A stretch of DNA of 64,000 bases from Spinacia oleracea. Its lineage: Eukaryota; Streptophyta; Magnoliopsida; Caryophyllales; Amaranthaceae. The stretch lies in contig NC_079487.1 of the NCBI RefSeq assembly GCF_020520425.1, positions 48,639,719-48,703,718 of the forward strand, given 5' to 3'. Positions 57,403 to 64,000 of the stretch are shown in pieces. Under the pieces are notes generated by a model. That model was not told the origin of the DNA. It saw only the letters and a program-made list of their open reading frames with translations, and made no database searches. The position numbers were made by a program, and so were the translations under genes. The stretch's first letter is position 1. Each line of letters begins with the position of its first letter.

Positions 57403-57666
57403 TAGTGTTACTTAAAGATAGAGTAGGAGTGAAAAGAATACACTCATATGTTTTACCTTTTGTTCAATTTAAAGTAGATAAAGAACCCGTAATAGTAAAT
57501 AGAATCAATTCATAAGTAAAGATCATCAAATAGCACATAAATGAGTATCTTTGTCATTTCATTGAACAACCCCTATGTCAACTCCAAAAGAACCCAACAA
57601 CTCTTTAACTAGCTTCAAGGTGAAGGAAAAATTCCAAAGTAATTCGACAAACACAAGAAATAAATA

Positions 57667-57964
57667 GGATTTTTTGCTAAAAAGGACCTTTTATAAGCAT
57701 TTCTTTGCGAGAAAGGACCTTTTATGTCAAAATTGGTGAGATGGGACCAAAAACACAACTTTTTTTGTCAAGTGGGACCTTTAGCCGGATTCTTGGAGTC
57801 AACTCTCTTTTCTGGCATTGACTTCGACACGTGGCAACCGGTAACCGCCACGTGTCACACTATTTTAAAAAAAAAAAAAAAAAATTAAAATTTAATTTTT
57901 TTTTCCATTTAATTTCCCATTTTTTTTCCCTCCAAAACCACCGAAAATACTGAAATTTTTTGAC
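57667..57964. repeat. left TIR of the MULE
   Basis: About 300 bp. It includes two AAAGGACCTTTTAT repeats, a conserved GGGACC...GTCAACTC stretch, the palindrome GACACGTGGC...GCCACGTGTC (57826-57856) with two G-boxes, and A/T homopolymers. The inverted partner is at 63755-64000. Confidence 0.9.
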
Positions 57965-58292
57965 CTAAACAAATAAAATCGGGATTCTCTCTCCTCTGCT
58001 CCTTCAACCTCTTCGTCCTCCTCCATTAATGCTGGGAAGGTGAACAATCATCAAATTCGCAATAAGTGCAACACATCCAACGTCACAGGTAATTATTTCA
58101 CTCTCTCTCTTTAATTTCTCTCTCTCCCTTCTCTCCCCTGTCGTTTTCTTGCCCAGAATTGATTCCATTTGAACTAATATTCGTCCTTGCTGCAATTCCT
58201 GCAAAAATGGTGAAGAAGAGTCGTGGAAAAGGCAAAAAGAAGGACGAAAGAGAAAATGTCATATTTACTTTAAGGACAATAATTAAACACAG

Positions 58293-58715
58293 GTCAGATT
58301 GCTTTCCCCAATTTTTATGCAATTTCGGAATTTTTAATTAGGTTAAGTGGAATGGAATCTGGGTTTAGAATGATAATTAACTAATGCTTAATTAAATAAT
58401 TAAATAATGAATTAGTAATTGTTAATTTTGTTGTTGTGACTAATGAATTGTTAATTGGTATTTGTTAATTTCAACGCATTTAGCCCTAATTTTAATTGAA
58501 GTTACCCTAATTTTCCCTAATTTGCTGTAATTTGCCTTAATTTGGATTACCCCTAATTTTCCCTAATTTTCCCTAATTTGCTGTATTTTGCTGTAATTTG
58601 CCTTAAGTTGGATTAATAATGAATTTAGTTGATGATTAGCCCTATTTTAAATTAAATTGAATTTGGCTTAAACGAAATTTGAAATGTTTGGTTTTGTTGG
58701 GTTTGTTTGCAACAG
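58293..58715 (+). other. intron 1 of the MURA gene
   Basis: Donor ACAG|GTCAGA and acceptor TTGCAACAG|G. Joining gives HRFNGR in frame with phase 2. It contains repeats of CCCTAATTTTCCCTAATTT (58500-58580). Confidence 0.6.
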
Positions 58716-61700
58716 GTTTAACGGTAGGATACCGGTAGAATATCCGGTTTATAAATTAATGGAACCGATTAATATTAGGTTGTATCACGGGGGTCGGTTT
58801 GTTACTAGGAATGGTAAAACTACGTACGAGAAAGGGGATAGTGACAAATATGGGATGTCATTGCATCCTAATGTTAGTGAAGTGTGCTACTTTGAGTTTG
58901 TTGGTTGGGTGAAAGGGGATTTGGGTTATGGAGAGGCTGGTCAGTTTTGGTATAGGGAGCATGGACATACCTTGTTTAGTAGTAGGAAAGAGCTTAAGGA
59001 CGACAACGACATTCCTGATTTTTTGTTTTCTAAGGAAATAGATGGGTGGTACCATTTATATGTTGTGCATGGGCCACCAACACCCAAGGTCACTAGGTAT
59101 GGACCAAACTTTATGGGAGTGTATACTGATTCAGAATCTGATGGGGGGTCCACATTGGGTAGCTTTATGAGTGATTCAAATGTAGGTGGGGAGTCATCAC
59201 AAATGAGTTCTGCCAATAATGAGAGTGGTGAGTCATCAAACCCTAATTCCTCAAACAACAAAACACACTCCTCACAACCTCCACTCACACACTCAGCTGC
59301 ATTGCCTCCCTCTCAAAAAAACACTGCTGCTGTCACTCCCCCTACACAAACAAAACCAGATTCTGTGAACAACAACAACAAAACTTCAAATCCCAGCTCA
59401 CTAAACACAGTTAACAACCCAGTCAAACCCCTTGTTTCCCTTGAACCTATACTTGAGCAGGAGGAGTGTGAGGTTCAGGAAGAGGTTCAGGAAGAGCATG
59501 GAGAGCAGAGTGAAGGAGACAGTGAGGTTGACAGTGATGTTGTGTTGAGTGAAGGTGATTATGAGGATGACAGTGATGATGATTTGTTCACTGAAAATGT
59601 GGATCTTGATGTATCTGATATAGTAGCTAGCAGTTTAGAGGGGGTTCATATTCACAGTTCTAATATTGATGTTGGGGATGGTTTGGATGCTGGAATAAAT
59701 TTGGGTGAGGATGCAGACTTGAATGATGGCAGTGAGGATGAGGTGTTGAGTGTAGATGGGAGTGAGGATGAAGAGGTAAGCTACCATGTGTTCAACCCTA
59801 GAACAGACTTCAAGATTGGGATTAAGTTGAGTGTTGGTCTTAAATTCCCATCTAGGAAAACATTTAGGAAAGCTTTAAGGAATCATGCCATTGAGAACGG
59901 ATACAATTACTATTTTTTGCACAACAAAAGTCATAGGATCACTGTTTATTGTGCTAATAGGTGTGATTGTGAGTGGAAAAATGCTAAGAGGGTAAAATGC
60001 ACTTGTGATGCTAAAAGAAAGTGCAATTACAAGGTCCATTGTAGGAAGGTCAAAGGTGAGGAGACATTTCAGATTAAGAGTTTAAGGTTAAGACATGTGT
60101 GTGGGCATCAACATGACAACCCTAAGGTGAGTTCTGAGTACTTGGCTGAAAGGTACCTTGAGGATTGGAGGGATGACTCATCCACAAAGATGGATTCATT
60201 CATTAAAAGGGTAAGGAGGGAGGTACAATCTGAGGTTGGATATTACAAGTGCTATTATGCAAAGAAATTGAGCTTGAAAATGATTTATGGGGATGCTGCA
60301 GAGGAGTACAAAAGGGTTTGGGAGTATGTTGGTGCAATTAGGAAGCACATCCTAGGTAGTACAGCAGTAGTGAAGCTTGAAGGCATTGAGAACAACACTC
60401 CCATGTTTCAGAGAATGTACATTTGCCTTCAACCTTGCAAAGAAGGCTTCATGGGTGGTTGTAGGCCTATCCTAGGAGTTGATGGCTGCCATTTGAGAGG
60501 ACCATATCCAGGAATCTTGCTAACTGCTGTTGGGAAAGATGGCAACAACAACATCTTTCCAGTAGCATGGGCTGTGGTAGAAACTGAAGATAGAGACACA
60601 TGGACTTGGTTCCTTGAGCTACTTGTGAAGGATATTGAATCTGTGAAGGATGCTGTGACATGGGTGCATGAAAGAGAGGAAGCAATTGGTGATGTTAATG
60701 GTGATGTTACTTACATGTCAGATAGGTAGAAGGTATGTTCTCTCTCCTCTTTGCTCACTGTTTTTCTGGATGCTAACATTCTTGTTTTTTGTTGTTGCTA
60801 ACATTGTTGTTCTTTCTGGTTTTTGGTGCTGTAATGCAGGGGTTGCTTGAAGCTTTCAGGACTGTTGTTCCAAATGCAGACACAAGGTACTGCTGCAGAC
60901 ATATATGGGCAAACTTTAAGTTGAAGTTCCCAGGGGAGGCATACAGAGAGAGCTTTTGGAAAGCTGCTAGGGCTTCTACCAAGGTCAGTGGTGATTTTGA
61001 TTTATTTATGTCAGATGTAGTTAGCATAACTTGAGTGTTATGTGTTTTGTTTTTGCTTTTTGTTGTTGTGATATCGGAAACGAATACGTGTCCAAGTTCT
61101 TGACTCGGGAACTTTTATCGGACACGAATACGTTTTTGACCCAATCTGTTTTTTTTTTTATACATAAATTGATTGTTCACATTGTTGTTTTCCTATTTGT
61201 TTCATTTCAGCACCATTTTGATAAACACATGGCTGATATTAAGGATTTAAATCCAGAGGCATTTGTGTATTTGAATAGTATCCCTGTCATCCATTGGTCT
61301 AGGCATGGGTTTAGTTCTAGGGCAAAATCTGGAATGTTGTTGAACAATTGTTGTGAGAGTTTCAACCATGTTCTGAAGGAAGCTAGGGAGAAACCCATAC
61401 TGTCTTTGATGGAGTGGATTAGGAGGTATATGATGAAGCGGTGTTGTGCAAAGAGAGAGGGGTTGAAACAGTTTGTGGGTTTGATAATGCCATCTGTGTT
61501 AAAGATGATTGAGAGGGGACAAAAAGAGGTGAGCAAAATGAGGTTGATTCAATCTGATTTGTATGAGTTTGAGGTGGATCATGATGGGGACACCTTTGTT
61601 GTGAATCTTCAAACAAAGACGTGTGGATGTTATAGGTGGACACTCATGGGAATCCCTTGTTGGCATGCATTGGCATGTATAGCAAAAAGAAGGTTGAACT

Positions 61701-62024
61701 ACGAAGATTTTGTGCACCCGGCATACCATGTTAAGACGTATGCTGCCACATATGCACCACACTTCTCTCCTATGCCAGGTGAGAAACAGTGGGAAAAGTC
61801 ACCACTGCCACAGCCACTCCCTCCACCATATAGGGTGATGCCTGGAAGGCCTTCAAAGAGAAAGAGGAAGAAAGAGGCTGGTGAGGCAAAGGAGAACAAG
61901 GTGAAAAGGGCTAGGAAGCAAAACACTTGTGGGAATTGTGGGCAATTGGGCCACAACAGGAAGAAGTGTGGGAGACCAGCTGCACAAAGTGTTCCAAAGC
62001 AGCCTAAGGGAAGACCAAGAACAA

Positions 62025-62165
62025 AGACTGCACAGCACACCAACCCTGCACAGCAAGCAACAAAGTCTGCACAGCAAGCAACAACCAACCCTGCACAGTC
62101 TGCACAGCAAGCAACAACCAACCAGTCTGCACAGCAAGCAACAACCAACCTCAACCAAGCTGCAC
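62025..62165 (+). repeat. imperfect coding repeats, CACAGCAAGCAACAACCAACC
   Basis: Four to five units of about 21-30 bp in the C-terminal MURA exon. They encode a Gln/Ala/Thr/Asn-rich tail (AQQATTN) after the zinc knuckle. Unit number is likely to vary among copies. Confidence 0.7.
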
Positions 62166-62374
62166 CTAGCCAAAACAGAAGGCAATCACCTGTCCTAAGG
62201 AAAGCTGCATCCACATCAGCACAGCCAACTGGTGGGAGAAAAACAGTGGCATCAAAGGGCAAACAACCAGCCCCTGCAAAGCATCCAAGTAAGAAGAGGA
62301 AGACAACTTCAGTCAACGCTCTCCAAAGCTCACAATCATCACAAAAAAGTTGTGTTTCCTTGGACAAAAACTAG

Positions 62375-63061
62375 CATTAGAATTTCCTAAACTTTTGCAA
62401 TGTTTGTATAACTTAACAGTAGCATTTCATTTTGGGTCAGATTAGTTAGCGTAAGTGTTTGTTTTGTAAAGTCAACTTTGGTCATATTTTGGAGAAAGTC
62501 AACTTTGATCATGTCTTTGCTTTGATAATTTAGGACAACTTCAGCTTTGCTATATATATGAAATGATGTGGATTACCAAACATATTTGCCTCGTGTTTTA
62601 AAAGTCTACTAAGAAATGTAGCCTCAACTCGTCTCGACCTCGATATTTGCCCGTCTCAAACTAGACATATATATCGAGGTCAGTCAAACTCTTTTAAGTT
62701 CATGAATAAAACGGGTTTATAAACCGACTTCTAGTTCAAAGCTTCTTAAATTTTACATTTAAAGTCGGGTTTTTAAAACCGACTTCTACAATAAAGCTAT
62801 TTAGGCATTTTCATCGGATTTATTAACACAACTAAAACAACACATGTCGAGTTATATTCATTTTACCTCGGTTTATCCTCGGGTTTATATTACCTCAGGT
62901 TTATATAGCAATCATTCAATTGATTAGCAATCATTCAAAGATCAACAACTAGAAATGACCAACAATAGGGAAGAAATTCTTTATTAATCATCATTAACCA
63001 TCAAAGTCATTGCACTAATACATTTCGTCCCGTAATTTCAGTGCATTCACCTAGAACTAAT
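62375..63061. other. spacer between the two convergent MULE genes
   Basis: No gene. It holds two related hairpin-forming strings about 60 bp apart: CGGGTTTATAAACCGACTTC (62709-62728) and AAGTCGGGTTTTTAAAACCG (62762-62781). They lie between convergent stops and might aid 3' end formation, which is unproven. Confidence 0.45.
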
Positions 63062-63502
63062 CTACGCAAACACCATGACATACAAAGCACTGACCACAAC
63101 TGAAACAATAGCACAAAGAGAAATAAGAATGTAGACATGTTCATTCTTAATCTTCGAACTTCCTTCTGCCTTCTTCCTCATCTTCTCGTACTTCACCTTC
63201 ATCTTCTCATGCTCCTCATTCAACCTCTTCATTTCATGTTCCATGAATTCAGCTCTTCCCTTAATTATTTTCATCTCCATTGCAAGCCTCTGCTTTTCTG
63301 AAAGAAGATGATTAGTGACGTCTTTTTGCCACTCAAGAATGTCTTCATCAACCCAATCAAATGCATCACATCCCCTTTGCCCAGTTTCGAAGTTGTAGAA
63401 TCTGCAACCTTTAAATTTCCTCCCCGGATTCTCATGTGTCCACGATGTTCTTTGAACAACGGGATACCCACAACCACATATTTTCGCTTTTTGATGGGAC
63501 AT
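63062..63502 (-). CDS. zf-GRF / coiled-coil / transmembrane protein (MULE accessory gene)
   Basis: 146 residues from ATG 63502 (MSHQKAKICGCGYPVVQRTS). A GRF-type zinc finger occupies about residues 8-55: CGCG, then a TSWTHENPGRKFKGCRFY core and a final Cys in GCDAFDW. A Lys/Glu-rich coiled coil follows (about 62-117: EMKRLNEEHEKMKVKYEKMR), then a single C-terminal membrane segment (about 123-145: ILISLCAIVSVVVSALYVMV). GRF fingers bind single-stranded nucleic acid in other proteins. Plant genomes hold many such short zf-GRF proteins. The gene is intact, convergent with MURA and inside the TIRs, a position like mudrB in maize MuDR. A role in transposition is inference. Confidence 0.8.
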   Translation of the reverse strand: MSHQKAKICGCGYPVVQRTSWTHENPGRKFKGCRFYNFETGQRGCDAFDWVDEDILEWQKDVTNHLLSEKQRLAMEMKIIKGRAEFMEHEMKRLNEEHEKMKVKYEKMRKKAEGSSKIKNEHVYILISLCAIVSVVVSALYVMVFA

Positions 63503-63754
63503 TGTCAATCTAAAACACAAATACACAACAAATTACAAAATCCCCAATTTTCGTAAGAACCCTAATTTTTTCGACCTAAAATTACAACAATTGAAGAAGA
63601 TTTTGAGGGGGAAAAATAGCATACCTGAATCGTGTAGGCCTGAGTAACAATTCGTGGCAATCAATTTGAGATATCAAACACTTTCCTTCAACCTTGAATC
63701 TTCACCAACAATGGCTTGAAGGAGCAGAGGAGAGAGAAGAGTAGTACGCGATTT

Positions 63755-64000
63755 AATTTTTTTTGGTCAAAATATTTTCGGTGGTTTTGGAGGGAAATTA
63801 AATGGAAAAAAAAAATTAAATTTTAATTTTTTTTTTTTTTTTAAAATAGTGTGACACGTGGCGGTTACCGGTTGCCACGTGTCGAAGTCAATGCCAGAAA
63901 AGAGAGTTGACTCCAAGAATCCGGCTAAAGGTCCCACTTGACAAAAAAAGTTGTGTTTTTGGTCCCATCTCACCAATTTTGACATAAAAGGTCCTTTCTC
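63755..64000. repeat. right TIR of the MULE (truncated by window end)
   Basis: Inverted copy of 57709 to about 57964, with the same palindrome at 63853-63883 and small differences in the poly-A/T lengths. About 42 terminal bases are missing from the window. Confidence 0.9.

Larger units (their letters stand above)
53939..57666. other. unclassified block with recurrent AAGTAAA motifs, probably a transposable element
   Basis: It starts directly after the (TA)n tract with GGACCAGGTTCTGGTGAGAA and a pyrimidine-rich leader-like stretch (54120-54185). AAGTAAA or close variants recur about 25 times between 55250 and 57530. No protein domain is found. The reading frame at 54291-54554 is unsupported. 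The block is cut at 57666 by the next MULE, so its far end is out of view. Confidence 0.4.
58207..62374 (+). pseudogene. MURA-type MULE transposase, four exons, one nonsense codon
   Basis: Exons: 58207-58292, 58716-60732, 60840-60983 and 61211-62374, all with GT-AG borders and consistent phase, 1137 codons in all. Order: basic start MVKKSRGKGKKKDE; a PB1-like domain (INIRLYHGGRFVTRNG); an acidic Ser-rich linker; the MuDR DNA-binding domain (FNPRTDFKIGIKLSVG, with CDCEWKN); the MULE DDE core with D in LGVDGCHLRG (60481-60483), D in MSDR (60721-60723) and E in NNCCESFNH (61355-61357); a SWIM finger CGCYRWTLMGIPCWH; a zinc knuckle CGNCGQLGHNRKKC; and a C-tail with AQQATTN repeats. TAG at 60727-60729 lies where the family has Gln (SDRQKGL). 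Everything else is open, so inactivation looks recent. It would cut and insert the element at its TIRs. Confidence 0.88.
57667..64000 (+). mobile_element. Mutator-like element with long TIRs (right end just past window)
   Basis: The left TIR starts with GGATTTTTTGCTAAAAAGG at 57667. The sequence from about 63755 to the window end is its inverted copy, and base 64000 pairs with 57709, so about 42 more bases should complete the element. Inside are a MURA-type transposase gene (plus strand) and a convergent zf-GRF gene (minus strand). The 9 bases left of the TIR are AAATAAATA, which should recur after about 64042 if this is the TSD. Confidence 0.88.

Noticed and set aside
61699..62367. 222-codon minus-strand frame opposite the MURA C-terminus
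   Set aside because: Shadow of the coding strand. The plus strand has the SWIM and zinc-knuckle motifs.

Overview
The window looks like heterochromatic, transposon-filled nuclear DNA of a flowering plant. It has AT-rich spacers, GT-AG introns, tRNA-Asp and tRNA-iMet primed LTR retrotransposons, and CACTA and Mutator-type DNA transposons. No complete host gene is visible. The repeat families feel like those of Caryophyllales (spinach/beet relatives), but that is an impression I could not test.

Layout. 1-7084: a Mutator-like element whose left end lies outside the window. It carries a multi-exon minus-strand gene with a plant-mobile-domain-like part and a C48 (Ulp1/SUMO-protease) domain, flanked by clusters of a TACCAAAC motif. 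7085-9639: unclassified DNA with a strong TTCG-capped hairpin. 9640-26560: the remains of a minus-strand cold-shock-domain gene, split by a Ty1/copia element (9665-26352). That copia is interrupted inside gag by a coding-poor Athila/Tat-like gypsy element (15798-21541, TSD GCGGC) whose right end is an inverted duplication of its own LTR start, and its leader holds a 544-bp Mutator-type MITE with a 9-bp TSD. 27.7-53.83 kb: a decayed CACTA (En/Spm) transposon with a TNP2-like gene and a Transposase_24-like gene. A very young copia of the same family (29515-39954, TSD TAATC) splits the TNP2 gene and a solo LTR (48438-49775, TSD AGATT) sits in the second gene. The 3' part also carries a wall-associated-kinase fragment, a zf-RVT fragment and minisatellites, and it ends in CGACGCC-rich subterminal repeats and a CACTACTACAA terminus at 53828. 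53.86-57.67 kb: a block bounded on its left by a (TA)n tract, with a recurrent AAGTAAA motif and two tRNA-like relics. 57667-64000: a Mutator-like element with ~300-bp TIRs (right end just past the window), a four-exon MURA transposase broken by one nonsense codon, and a convergent zf-GRF/coiled-coil/transmembrane accessory gene.

How it fits together. Target-site duplications and interrupted reading frames give a relative order: CSD fragment, then copia 1, then the gypsy and the MITE inside it; CACTA, then copia 2 and the solo LTR. All five copia LTRs lie in the same orientation. The most unusual items are the gypsy element with a palindromic LTR end inside a perfect TSD, the young copia whose LTRs differ at 3 of 1380 positions although its pol is wrecked, the G-box palindrome in the MULE TIRs, and the MURA plus zf-GRF gene pair.
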